In this document: positions 37,141 to 50,200 of the stretch, in pieces
Position numbering within the stretch: the first letter of the stretch is position 1
How the letters are laid out: every line of letters starts with the position of its first letter
Assembly: GCF_963678635.1 (NCBI RefSeq)
Contig: NC_087071.1
Coordinates: forward strand, 24,504,013 to 24,568,012
Direction: 5' to 3'
Length of the DNA stretch: 64,000 bases
Origin: Symsagittifera roscoffensis
Lineage: Eukaryota > Xenacoelomorpha > Acoela > Convolutidae
Program-made: the position numbers and the translations under genes
Notes under the pieces: generated by a model
Told to the model about the DNA's origin: nothing
The model's database searches: none
Seen by the model: the letters and a program-made list of their open reading frames with translations, nothing else

Positions 37141-40100
37141 ATTCGCAAATCCTTTTCGTCTTTGAAAAAACTTGAAAGATTTCAAACTTTCAAAGCTCGA
37201 ATAGCTTGCTTAAAAACTTCATTCTTTTTGCGAACCGACTCCGCGCATAAGATAACTTGAACTATTTAAGATTTGGAGCTTGACTAGCTGGCTTGAAAAA
37301 TTCAACACTTTCACGAACGCAATTATTCTATGAAATAACTTGTTATATTTCAAAGATTCAAAGCTCCAATAGCTAGCTTGAAAAATTACACTTTTTTGCT
37401 AACCGATTGTGTAATTTATATAACTTGGAGTTTTTCAAAGTTTCGCAGCTCAAAATGATTGCTGAAAAAATTCAAGTTTTTTGCAAACCGTTTTCGTCTT
37501 TGACGCAAATTGAAAGAATTCAAATTTTCAAAGCTCGAATAGCTTGCTTAAACACTCCATTCTTTTTGCGAACCGATTCCTTGTATGAAATAACTTGAAC
37601 TATTTAAGACTAGCTTGCTTGAAAAGTACAATTTTTGCAAAAAGATTCCGTATATCAGGTAAACTCAAATAACGCAAAGTTTCAAAGCTTGAACAGCCAT
37701 CTTACAACATTCAACATTTTTGCGGACCGGATCCTTCTATGAATAAACTTGTTTTATTTCAAAGTGTCAAAGCTCCAATAGCTAGCTTTGAAAAATTAAA
37801 TTTTTGCTAACCGTTTCTGTCATTTATAAAAGTTGGAATTTTTCGAAGTCTTGTAGCTCGAATCGATTGCTGAAAAATCTCAGTTTTTTCGCAAACCGTT
37901 TTCGTCTTTGAAAAAACTTGAAAGAATTAAAATTTTCAAAGCTCAATTAGTTTGCTTATAATCTTCACTCTTTTCGCGCACAAATTCGGCGTATAAGATA
38001 ACTTGAACTATTTAAGATTCGGAGCTTGACTAGCTTATTTGAAAAATTCAACCCTTCCACGAACGGATTCCTTCTATGAAATAACTTGTTATATTTCAAA
38101 GTTTCAAAGCTCGAATAGAACTTAGCTGAAACATCTCAGCTTTTTCGCAAATCGTATTTGTCATTGAAGAAAATTGAAAAATTCAAATTTTCAAAGCTCG
38201 AATAGCTTGCTTAAAAACTCCATTCATTGTGTGAACCAATTCCGCGTATGAGGTAACTTGAACTATTTAAGATCCAGGGCTTGACTTGCTTGCTTGAAAA
38301 AGTCAAATCTTCCACGAGCGGATTCCTTCTATGAAATAACTTGTTATATTTCAAAGTTTCAAAGCTCCAAAAACTAGTTTAAAAATTACACTTTTTTGTT
38401 AACCGATTCTGTCATTTATATATATGTTGAAATTTTTCAAAGTTTCCTAGCTCAAAATGATAGCTGAAATGTCTCAGCTTTTTCGCGAACTGTATTCGTC
38501 TTTGAAGTAAATTTAAAGATTTCAAACTTTCAATGCTCGAATAGCTTGCTTAAATACGCCATTCTTTTTGCGAACCGATTCCGCGTATGAGGTAACTTCA
38601 ACCATTTATGATCCAAGGCTTGACTAGTTTGCTTAAAAAATGTCAACCCTTCCACAAACAGATTCATTCTATGAAATAACTTGTTATATTTCAAAGTTTC
38701 AAAGCTCCAAAAGCTAGCTTAATAAAATACACTTTTTTGCTAACCGATTCTGTCATTTATATATAACTTGAAATATTTCAAACCTTCGTACTTCAACTTG
38801 ATAGCTGAAAAATCTCATCTTTTTCGCAAACCCTTTTCGTCTTTGAAAAAACTTGAAAGATTTCAAACTTTCAAAGCTCGAATAGAACTTAGCTGAAACA
38901 TCTCAACTTTTTCGCAAATCGTATTCGTCATTGAAGAAAATTGAAAAATTCAAAATTTCAAAGCTCGAATAGCTTGCTTAAAAACTCCATTCATTGTGCG
39001 AACCAATTCCGCGTATGAGGTAACTTGAACTATTTAAGATCCAGGGCTTGACTTGCTTGCTTGAAAAAGTCAAACCTTCCACGAGCGGATTCCTTCTATG
39101 AAATAACTTAATATATTTCAAAGTTTCAAAGCTCCAAAAGCTAGCTTACAAAGTTACACTTTTTTGGCTAACCGATTCTGTCAGGTATTCAACTTGAAAT
39201 GTTTCAAAATTTTGTAGCTCAAATTGATTGCTGAAAAATTTCAGCTTTCTCGCAAACCGTTTTTCTTCTTTGTAAAAACTTGAAAGAATTCAAATTTCGA
39301 AGCTCAAATAGCTTGCTTAAGAACTTCATTCTTTTTGCGAACCGATTCCTTGTATGAAATAACTTGAACTATTTAAGATTCAGAGCTGGACTAGCTTGCT
39401 TGAAAAATACAATTTTTTCGCAAAACGATTCCGTATATCAGGTAAACTGAAATAACGCAAAGTTTCAAAGCTTGAACAGCCATCTTACAACATTCAACTT
39501 TTTACTAACCGATTCTGTCATTTATACAATTTTCAAATATTCGTAGCCAAAAAGGATAGCTGAAAAATCTCAGCTTTTTCGCAAACCGTATTCGTCTTTG
39601 AAGAAAATTGAAAGAATTCAATTTTTCAAAGCTCGATTAGCTTGCTTTAAAACTCCATTCTTTTAGCGAACTGATTCCGCGTATGAGATAACTTGAACTA
39701 TTTAAGATCCAGGGCTTGACTAGCTTGCTTCAAAAATTCAACACTTTCACGAACAGAATTACTCTATGAAATAATTTGTTAAATTTCAAAGTTTCAAAGC
39801 TCCAATAGCTAGCTCAAAAAATTACACTTTTTTGCTAACCGATTCTGTCATTTAAATAACTTGAAATCTTTCTAATTTTCGCAGCTCAAGTTGATTGCTG
39901 AAAAATCTCAGCTTTTTTGCAAACAGTTTTCTAATTGAAAAACTTTTCAAAGCTCAAGTAGCTTGCTTAAGAACTTCAATCTTTTTGTGAACCGATTCCG
40001 CGCATGAGATAACTTGAATTTTTTAAGATTCAGAGCTTGACAAGGTTGCTTGAAAAATTCAAACTTTTTGCAAAAAGATTCGGTATATCAGGTAAAGTAT

Positions 40101-43100
40101 GATAACTCAAAGTTTCAAAGCGTAAACAGCCATCTTACAACAATCAACCTTTTTGCGGACCGATTCAGTCTATGAGAAAACTTGTTATATTTCAAAGTTT
40201 CAACGCTCCAATAGTTAGCTGAAAAATATTATATTATTGCTAACCGATTCTGTCATTTATAAAATTTGGAACTTTTCGAAGTTTTTTAGCTCGAATTGAT
40301 TGCTGAAAAATCTCAGTTTTTTCGCAAACCGTTTTCGTCTTTGAAAACACTTGAAAGAATTAAAATTTTCAAAGCTCAATTAGTTTGCTTATAATCTTCA
40401 CTCTTTTCGTGAAGCCATTCCGCGTATAAGATAACTTGAACTATTTAAGATTCAGAGCTTGACTAGCTTGCTTGAAAAATTCCATCCTTTCACCAACGGA
40501 TTCCTTCTATGAAATAACTTGTTATATTTCAAAGTTTCAAAGCTCCAAAAACTGGTTTAAAAAATTACACTTTTTTGCTAACCGATTCTGTTATTTATAT
40601 ATGTTGAAATTTTTCAAAGTTTCATAGCTCAAATTGATAGCTGAAACATCTCAGCTTTTTCGCGAACTGTATTCGTCTTTGAAGTAAATTGAAAGATTTC
40701 AAATTTTCAAAGCTCGAATAGAACTTAGCTGACACATCTCAGCTTTTTCCCAAATGGTATTCGCCATTGAAGAAAATTGAAAAAATCAAATTTTCAAAGC
40801 TCGAATAGCTTGCTTAAAAAATCCATTCATTGTGCGTACCAATTCCGCGTTTGAGGTAACTTGAACTATTTAAGATCCAGGGCTTGACTTGCTTGCTTGA
40901 AAAAGTCAAACCTTCCACGAGCGGATTCCTTCTATGAAATAACTTGTTATATTTTAAAGTTTCAAAGCTCTAAAAGCTAGCTTAAAAATTACACTTTTTT
41001 GCCGACTGATTCTGTCATTTATATAACTTGAAATATTTCAAAATTTCGTAACCCAAATTTATTGCTGAAAAACCTCAGCTTTTTCGCAAACCGTTTTTGT
41101 CTTTGAAAAAACTTGAAAAAAATCAAACTTTCAAAGCAGGAATAGCTTGCTTAAGAACTTCATTCGTTTTGCGAACCGATTCCGCGTCTGAGATAACTTG
41201 AACTATTTAAGATTCAGAGCTTGACTAGCTCGCTTAAAAAATTCAACACTTTCACGATTTGGAAATATTCTATGAAATAACTTGTTATATTTCAAAGTTT
41301 CAAAGCTCCACAAGCTAGCCCAAAAAAATACATTTTACTGCTAACCGATTCTGTCATTTATATAACTTGAAATATTTCAAAGTTTCGTAGCTAATTGATT
41401 GCTCAAAAATCTCAGCTTTTTCGCAAAACGTTTTCGTCTTTGAAGGAACTTGAAAGAAATCAAACTTTCAGAGCTCGAATAGCTTGCTTAATTACTCCAT
41501 TTTTTTGCGAACCCATTCCGCGTATGAGATAACTTGAACTATTCGAGATTCAGAGCTTGACTGACTAGCTTGCTCGAAAAATTCAAACTTTTCGCAAAAC
41601 GATTTCATCTATCAGGTAAATTGAAATAACTCAAAGTTTTGAAGCTAGAACAGCTTGCTTAAAAACTCCATTCCTTTTGCAAACCGATTCCACGTTTGAG
41701 GTAATTTGAACTATTAAGATCCAGGGCTTGACTAGCTTGCTTGGAAAAGTCAACTCTTCCCCGAAAGGTTGATTCCTTCTAGGAAATAACTTGTTATATT
41801 TCAAAGTTTCAAAGCTCCAAAAGCTAGCTTAAAAATTACACATTTTTGCTAACCGATTCTGTCATTTATATAATTTTCAAATATTCGCAGCCAAAATTGA
41901 TAGCTGAAAAATCTCAGCTTTTTCGCAAATCGTATTCGTCTATGAAGAAAATTGAAAGAATTCAAACTTTCAAAGCTCGAAAAGAATGGTTAAGAACTTC
42001 ATTCTTTTTGCAAACCGATTCCGCGTATGAGATAACTTGACCTATTTAAGATCCAGGGCTTGACTAGCTTGCTTCAAAAATTCAACACTTTCACGAACAG
42101 AATTACTCTATGAAATAATTTGTTAAATTTCAAAGTTTCAAAGCTCCAATAGCTAGCTTAAAAAATTACACTTTTTTGCAAACCCGATTCTGTCATTTAA
42201 ATAACTTGAAACCTTTCTAATTTTCGCAGCTCAAGTTGATTGCTGAAAAATCTCAGCTTTTTTGCAAACAGTTTTCTTTTTGAAAAACTTTTCAAAGCTC
42301 ATGTAGCTGGCTCAAGAACTTCAATCTTTTTGTGAACCGATTCCGCGCATGAGATAACTTGAATTTTTTAAGATTCAGAGCTTGACTACGTTGCTTGAAA
42401 AATTCAAATTTTTTGCAAAAAGATTCGGTATATCAGAATAACTCAAAGTTTCAAAGCGTAAACAGCCATCTTACATCATTCAACCTTTTTGCGGACCGAT
42501 TCCGTCTATGAAAGAACTTGTTGTATTTCATAGTTTCAACGCTCCAATAGCTAGCTTAAAAATATTTTTTTTTTGCTAACCGATTCTGTCATTTATAAAA
42601 TTTGGAACTTTTCGAAGTTTTGTAGCTCGAATTGATTGCTGAAAAATCTCAGCTTTTTCGCAAACCAATTTCGTCTTCGAAGAAACTTGAAAGAATTAAA
42701 ATTTTCAAAGCTCAATTATTTTGCTTATAATCTTTACTCTTTTCGCGAACCCATGCCGCGTATGAGAAAACTTGAACTATTTGAGATTCAGAGCTTGACT
42801 ATCTTGCTTGAAAAATTCAACACTTCCACGAACGGATTCATTCTCCGAAATAACTTGTTATATTTCAAAGTTTCAAAGCTCCAACAGCTAGCTTGAAAAA
42901 TTACACTTTTTTGCTAACCGATACTGTCATTTAAATAACTTGAAACCCTTCCAATTTTCGTAGCTCAAGTTGATTGCTGAAAAATATCAGCTTTTTTGCA
43001 AACCGTTTTCTCTTTGAAAAAACTTTGAGAGAATTCAAACTTTCAAAGCTCGAATAGCTTGCTTAAGAACTTCAATCTTTTTGCGAACCGATTCAGCGCA

Positions 43101-44000
43101 TGAGATAGCTTGAACTATTTTAGATTCAGAACTTGACTAGCTTGCTTGAAAAATTCAAACTTTTCGCAAAAAGATTCCGTCTATCTGGTAAATTGAAATA
43201 ACTCAATTTTTCAAAGCTTGCACAGCCATCTGACAAAACTAAACCTTTTTGCGGACCGATTCCTTCTATCAAATAAATTGTTATATTACAAAGTTTCAAA
43301 GCTCCAAAAGCTAGCTTAAAAAATTACAATTTTTTGCAAAACGATTCTGTCATTTCTATAACTTTCAAATATTTGTAGCTCAAATTGATAGCAGAAAAAT
43401 CTCAGCTTTTTTGCAAACCGTATTCGTCTTTGAAGAAAATTGAAAGAATTCAAACTTTCAAAGCTCGAATAGCTGGCTTAAAAATCCATTCTTTTTGCGA
43501 ACCGATTCCGCGCATGAGATAACTTGAACTTCTTAAGATTCAGAGCTTGACGAGCTTGCTTGGAAAATTCAACTTTTTGCAAATAGATTCCGTTTATCAG
43601 GTAAATTGAAATAACTCAAAGTTTCAAGCTTGAACAGCCATCTTACAACATTCAACCTTTTTGCGGACCGATTCCATCTATGAAAAAATTTGTTTTATTT
43701 CAAAGTTTGAAAGCTCCAATAGCTAGCTTAAAAAAACTTTTTGAAAACCGATTCTGTGATGAGATAATTTGATATAAATCAAAGTTTCGAATCTCGAATA
43801 GCATGCTAATAAAATTTAACTCTTTCGCAAACCAATTCCGTCAGTTAAAATACTTCAAAACTTTCAAAGTTTCATAGCTAGAGTTTATTGCTGAAAAATC
43901 TCTGCTTTTTTGCTAACTGGTTTTGTCTAAGAAGAAACTTGAAATAAATCAATAGTTCAAAACTCGAAGAAAAGCGAGGTTAAAAAAATCTTTGTTGCGA
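37141..44000 (+). repeat. Mosaic of tetramers and E-type variant subunits
   Basis: A-B-C-D units are interrupted repeatedly by subunit E (GCGGACCG at 37722, 40155, 42491, 43251 and 43663) and by the D/C chimera marker TAGAACTTAGCTGA (38115, 38882, 40718). Similarity between neighbours falls steadily to the right, and the 338 bp spacing is lost by about 43.7 kb. The short open frames here (for example 41846-42040) are satellite translations. Confidence 0.82.
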
Positions 44001-45848
44001 ACCGATTCCGTCTTTGAAATGACTTGAAATAATTCAATGTTTCAAAACTCAAACAGCGTGCTTAAAAAATTACACTTTTTTGCTAACCGATTCCGTCAAT
44101 TATATAAGTTCGAATTTTTCAAGGTTTCGAAACTAGACTTTATTGCTAAAAAATCTCTGCTTTTTTCGCAAACCCATAATGTCTTTGAAAAACCTTGAAA
44201 GAGTACAAACTTTCTAAGCTCGTATAGCCTGCCTAAAAACTTAAAAACTTAAAAACCCAAAAAACGTACAAGATACTTGAACTATTTCAGATTCAAAGCT
44301 TGATTAGCTGGCTTAAAAAAGTCAACCTTTTTGTGAACGATTCCGTCTGTGAAATTACTTAAAGGAATTCAAACTTTTGCGAAACGATTCCGCGCATGAG
44401 ATAACTTGAACTATTTAAGGTTCAGAGCTTGTCTAGCTTGCTTGAAAATCTTAAAAATTTCGCTATGCGTTTCGTATATGATATTACAAAACATATATCA
44501 AAGTTTCATAGCTCAAAAAACATGCCTTAAATCTCAACCCTTTTACAAACCAATTGCTTCTATTAAATAACTTGAAATATTTCAAAGTTTCAAAGCTCCA
44601 ATAGCCTGCTTAAAAAACTCAGTTTTTTTTGCTAACCGACTCAGTCTATGAAATAACATGAATGAATTCAAAACTTCAAAGCTCGAACATTGGCTTAAAA
44701 AATTCATCCTTTTCGCGAAACAATACCGTCTATAAAATAACATTAAAAAAATTGCGAAGTTTCAAAGCTCGAATAGCTTGCTTAAAAACTTCAATTGTTT
44801 CGCGAACCCATTCCACGTATGAGATAACTTGAACTATTTCCGATTCAGAGCTTGAATAGTTTACATGAAAATTTCAACTTTTTGCAAAAAGATTCCGTCA
44901 ATCAGGTAAATTGAAGTAACTCAAATTTTCAAAGCTTGCAAAGCCATCTTACAAAATTCAACCTTTTTGGGGACCGATTCCTTCTATGAAAAAATTTGTT
45001 TTATTTCAAAATTTGAAAACTCCAATAGCTAGCTTAAAAAAAAGTATTTTTTTTGCTAACCGATTCTGTCAGATATAAAAGTTGGATCTTTACGAAGTTT
45101 TGTAGCTCGAATTGATTGCTGAAAATTCTCAGCTTTTTCGCAAACCCTTTTCGTCTTCGAAGAAACTTGAAAGAAATCAAATTTTCAAAGCTTGAATATC
45201 TTGCTTAAAAACTCAATTCTTTTTGCGAACCGGTTCCGCGTATGAGATAACTTGAACTATTTAGGATTCAGAGCTTGACTAGCTTGCTTGAAAAATTCAA
45301 CACTTTCACGAACGGAATTTTTCTATGAAAAAACTTGTTATATTTCAAAGTTTCAAAGCACCAAAAGCTAGCTTAACTTATTACATTTTTTTGCTAACCG
45401 ATTCTGTCATTTATATAACTTGGAATTTTTCAAAGTTTCGTGGCTCGAATTGATTGCCGAAAAATCGAATTGATTGCAAAAAAATTGAAATAACTCGAAT
45501 TTTCAAAGCCATCTTACAAAATTCAATCTTTTTGCGGACCGATTCCTTCTATGAAAAAAAATTGTTTTATGTCAAAGTTTGAAAGCTCCAATAGCTAGAT
45601 TTAAAAAAATTATTTTTTTGCTAACCGATTCTGTCATTTAATAAAAGTACGATCTTTTCGAATTTTTGTAGCTTGAATTGATAGCTAGCTTAAATAAAAA
45701 AAAAACTTTTTTGAAAACCGATTCTGTCCATGAGATTATTTGATATAAATCGAAGTTTCGAATCTTGAATAGCATGCTAATAAAGTTTAACCCTTTCGCA
45801 AACCAGTTCCGTCAGTTAAAACACTTCAAAACTTTCAAAGTTTCATAG
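44001..45848 (+). repeat. Diverged monomeric satellite
   Basis: Subunits here no longer follow A-B-C-D order. Characteristic words are CAAACAGCGTGCTTAAAA and GAAGAAAAGCGAG. Near 44237-44262 a local ACTTAAAA triplication occurs. The stretch ~45290-45900 is repeated at ~51320-51930. No gene is seen. Confidence 0.8.
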
Positions 45849-47413
45849 CTAGAGTTTATTGCTGAAAAATCTCTGCTTTTTTGCAAACCGATTTTGTCTA
45901 AGAAGAAACTTGAAATAATTCAATAGTTCAAAACTCGAAGAAAAGCGAGATTAAAAAATATTCTTTTTTCTGCGAACCGATTCCGTCTTTATAATGACTT
46001 GAAATAAATCATTGTTTCAAAACTCAAACAGCGTGGTTAAAACATTTGCTTATTTGCAAACAATTCCGTCTTTAAATTAACTTGAAAAAATTCCATGTAT
46101 CAAAACTCAAACAGCGTGCTTAAAAAATAACACTTTTTTGCTAACCGATTCCGTCAATTATATAAATTCGAATTTTTCAAGGTTTCGAAGCTAGAATTTA
46201 TTTCTAAAAAATCTCTGCTTTTTTCGAAAACCGATATTATCTTTGAAAAACCTTGAAAGAGTTCAAACTTTCTATGCTAGAATAGCTTGCTTAAAAATTT
46301 AAAAACTTTAAAACCATAAAAGCGTACAAGATACTTGAACTATTTTAGATCCAAAGCTTGATTAGCTGGCTTAAAAAATTCAACCTTTTTGTGAACGATT
46401 CCGTCTGTGAAATTACTTTAAAAATTCAAACTTTTGTAAACCGATTCCGCGATAACTTGAACTATTTAAGGTTCAGAGCTTGTCTAGCTTGCTTGAAAAT
46501 CTTAAAAACTTCGCAATGCGTTTCGTATATGATATTACAAAACAGATATCAAAGTTTCATAGATCAAAAATCATTCCTTAAATCTCAACCCTTTTACAAA
46601 CCAATTGCTTCTATTAAATAACTTGAAATACATCAAAGTTTCAAAGCTCCAATAGCCTGCTTAAAAGACTCAGTTTTTTTGATAACCGATTCAGTCTATG
46701 AAATAACATGAATGAATTCAAAGTTTCAAAGCTCGAATATCGGCTTAAACAATTCATCCTTTTCCTTTTCGCGAACCGATTCCGTCTTTGAAATAACTTG
46801 AAAAAATTCAATGTTTCGAAACTCAAACAGCGTGGTTAAAAAACTTAATTTTTAGCGAATGATTCCATCTTTGAAATAACTTGAAATCATTCAATGTTTC
46901 AAAAGCTAAACAGCGTGCTTAAAAAATTACACTTTTTTGCCAACTCATTCCGTCAATTATATAACTTGGAAATTTTCAAGGTTTCGTAGCTAGAATTAAG
47001 TGCTGAAAAATCCCTGCTTTTATCGCAAACCGATATTGCCTTTGAAGTAACTTGAAAGAATTCAAACTTTCAAAGCTCAAATAGTTTGCTTAAAAACTCC
47101 ATTCTTTTTGCGAACACATTCCGCGTATGAGATAACTTGAACTGTTTAAGATTCAGAGCTTGACTAGCTTGCTTGAAAAAGTTAAGATTTTCATGAACCG
47201 AGTCCTTCTACAAAACAACTTGTTATACATCAAAGTTTCAAAGCTCCAATAGCTAGCTTGAATAATCAAATTTTTTTGCTAACCGATTCTGTCCATGAGA
47301 TAATTCGATATAATTCAAAGTTTCGAACCTAGAAAAGCGTGCTAATAAAATTTAACCTTTTCGCAAATCGATTCCGTCAGTTAAAATACTTTAAAATTTT
47401 TAAAGTTTTGTAG
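45849..47413 (+). repeat. 1565 bp tandem duplication, copy 1
   Basis: This segment of diverged subunits matches 47414-48978 at a displacement of 1565 bp. Both copies contain GAAGAAAAGCGAGATTAAAA, GCGTACAAGATACTTG and a duplicated CCTTTT in TTCATCCTTTTCCTTTTCGC. The start lies close to GCTAGAGTTTATTGCTG. The lone + frame of 87 codons at 46358 and - frame at 46641 are copied with it and are not genes. Confidence 0.88.
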
Positions 47414-48978
47414 CTAGAGTTTATTGCTGAAAAATCTCTGCTTTTTTGCAAACCGATTTTGTCTAAGAAGAAACTTGAAATAATTCAATAGTTCAAAACT
47501 CGAAGAAAAGCGAGATTAAAAAATATTCTTTTTTCTGCGAACCGATTCCGTCTTTATAATGACTTGAAATAAATCATTGTTTCAAAACTCAAACAGCGTG
47601 GTTAAAACATTTGCTTATTTGCAAACAATTCCGTCTTTAAATTAACTTGAAAAAATTCCATGTATCAAAACTCAAACAGCGTGCTTAAAAAATAACACTT
47701 TTTTGCTAACCGATTCCGTCAATTATATAAATTCGAATTTTTCAAGGTTTCGAAGCTAGAATTTATTTCTAAAAAATCTCTGCTTTTTTCGAAAACCGAT
47801 ATTATCTTTGAAAAACCTTGAAAGAGTTCAAACTTTCTATGCTAGAATAGCTTGCTTAAAAATTTAAAAACTTTAAAACCATAAAAGCGTACAAGATACT
47901 TGAACTATTTTAGATCCAAAGCTTGATTAGCTGGCTTAAAAAATTCAACCTTTTTGTGAACGATTCCGTCTGTGAAATTACTTTAAAAATTCAAACTTTT
48001 GTAAACCGATTCCGCGATAACTTGAACTATTTAAGGTTCAGAGCTTGTCTAGCTTGCTTGAAAATCTTAAAAACTTCGCAATGCGTTTCGTATATGATAT
48101 TACAAAACAGATATCAAAGTTTCATATATCAAAAATCATTCCTTAAATCTCAACCCTTTTACAAACCAATTGCTTCTATTAAATAACTTGAAATACATCA
48201 AAGTTTCAAAGCTCCAATAGCCTGCTTAAAAGACTCAGTTTTTTTGATAACCGATTCAGTCTATGAAATAACATGAATGAATTCAAAGTTTCAAAGCTCG
48301 AACATCGGCTTAAACAATTCATCCTTTTCCTTTTCGCGAACCGATTCCGTCTTTGAAATAACTTGAAAAAATTCAATGTTTCGAAACTCAAACAGCGTGG
48401 TTAAAAAACTTAATTTTTAGCGAATGATTCCATCTTTGAAATAACTTGAAATCATTCAATGTTTCAAAAGCTAAACAGCGTGCTTAAAAAATTACACTTT
48501 TTGCTAAATCATTCCGTCAATTATATAACTTGGAAATTTTCAAGGTTTCGTAGCTAGAATTAAGTGCTGAAAAATCCCTGCTTTTATCGCAAACCGATAT
48601 TGCCTTTGAAGTAACTTGAAAGAATTCAAACTTTCAAAGCTCAAATAGTTTGCTTAAAAACTCCATTCTTTTTGCGAACACATTCCGCGTATGAGATAAC
48701 TTGAACTGTTTAAGATTCAGAGCTTGACTAGCTTGCTTGAAAAAGTTAAGATTTTCATGAACCGAGTCCTTCTACAAAACAACTTGTTATACATCAAAGT
48801 TTCAAAGCTCCAATAGCTAGCTTGAATAATCAAATTTTTTTGCTAACCGATTCTGTCCATGAGATAATTCGATATAATTCAAAGTTTCGAACCTAGAAAA
48901 GCGTGCTAATAAAATTTAACCTTTTCGCAAATCGATTCCGTCAGTTAAAATACTTTAAAATTTTTAAAGTTTTGTAGC
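47414..48978 (+). repeat. 1565 bp tandem duplication, copy 2
   Basis: Nearly identical to copy 1. Differences I saw include CATAGATC against CATATATC (~46560/48125), GAATATCGG against GAACATCGG (~46736/48301), and a one-base deletion with nearby substitutions near 48500. The copy ends near 48980, where GCTAGAAACTAATGCTG replaces the junction word. Such low divergence inside an otherwise old, diverged zone marks a recent event. Confidence 0.88.
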
Positions 48979-50200
48979 TAGAAACTAATGCTGAAAAATC
49001 TCTGCTTTTTGCGAACCGATTTTGTTTAGAAAGATACTTGAAATAAGTCAATAGTTCAAAACTCGAAGAAAAGCGAGATTAAAAAATATTTTTTTTCTGC
49101 GAACCGATTCCGTCTTTGAAATAACTTGAAATAGTTCAATCTTCTAAAACTCAAACAGCGTGGTTAAAAAATTTACTTATTTGCAAGCAATTTTGTCTTT
49201 GAAATAACTTTTAATATATTAATGCTTCAAAACTAAAACAGCGTGCTGAAACAATTACATTTTTTTCAAGGTTTCGTGGCTAGAATTTGTTGCTAAAAAA
49301 TCTCTGCTTTTTTCGTAAACCGATATTGTTTTTGAAAAAACTTGAAAGAGTTCAAAATTTCAAAGCTCGAATAGCCTGCTTAAAAACTTCATTCTTCTTG
49401 CGAACCGATTACGCGTATGAGATAACTTGAATTGTTTAAGATTCAGAGCTTGTCTATCTCGCTTGAAAATCTTGAAAGTTAGCAATCTGTTTCGTATATG
49501 ATATTACATAACATATGTCAAAGTTTCATAGCTCAAAAAGCATGCCTAAAATCTCAACCTTTTTACAAACCAATTGCTTCTATCAAATCACTTGAAATAT
49601 TTCAAAGTTTCAAAGCTCCAATAGCCTCCTTGAAAAACTCAGTTTTTTTGCTAATCGACTCAGTCTATGAAATAACATGAAAAATTGCGAAGTTTCAATG
49701 CTCGAATAGTTTGCCTAAAAATTTCATTCTCTTCGCAATCTCATTCCACGTACGAGACAACTCGAACTATTTCACATTTAAAGCTTGGTCACCCTGCTTG
49801 AAAAAACCAGCTTTTTCGCGAACTGATTCCTTCTATGAAATTACCTAAAAACTTTCAAACTTTCAAAGCTCAAACAGCTTGCTTAAAAACTTACATATTT
49901 GCAAACTGATTCCGTCTATGAGGTAACTTGAAATAATGAAAGTTTCAAAGCTTGAACAGGCATCTTCAAAAATTCATCTTTTTCACGAACCGATTCCGTC
50001 AAAGAGATAACTTGAAATATATCAAAGTTTCGTTGCTCAAACAGCTCTAAGTTTCAAAACTCGAACAGCGCGCTGAAAAAAATTCATCATTTTTGCGAAC
50101 TAAATCCGTCTATGAAATAACTTGGACTATTTAAGATTCAGAGCTTGACTAGTTTTCTTGATAAAATCAACCCTTTCATGAACTGATTCCTTCGATGACA
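48979..50200 (+). repeat. Diverged monomers, older copy of 54.0-55.2 kb
   Basis: The region matches ~54016-55230 at a displacement of about 5.06 kb, with more differences than the 1565 bp pair. Shared landmarks include TTTGTTTAGAAAGATACTTG-like text, GTATATGATATTACATAACA and GAACAGGCATCTTC. The short frame at 49498-49680 is part of this shared sequence and recurs within 54559-54666. Confidence 0.8.

Noticed and set aside
37130-37150. Possible second transposon insertion at the abrupt A-to-D junction
   Set aside because: Both sides are satellite, with no inverted repeats and no target duplication. It is a deletion or recombination junction.
44237-44262. Microsatellite of ACTTAAAA units
   Set aside because: Only about three short copies, in a place where the subunit normally has a similar A-rich end. 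Useful as a block marker but not a feature in its own right.
46358-48186. Two matching 87-codon frames (46358-46621 and 47923-48186)
   Set aside because: They match only because the underlying 1565 bp DNA is duplicated. The protein is composed of subunit words and has no independent support.
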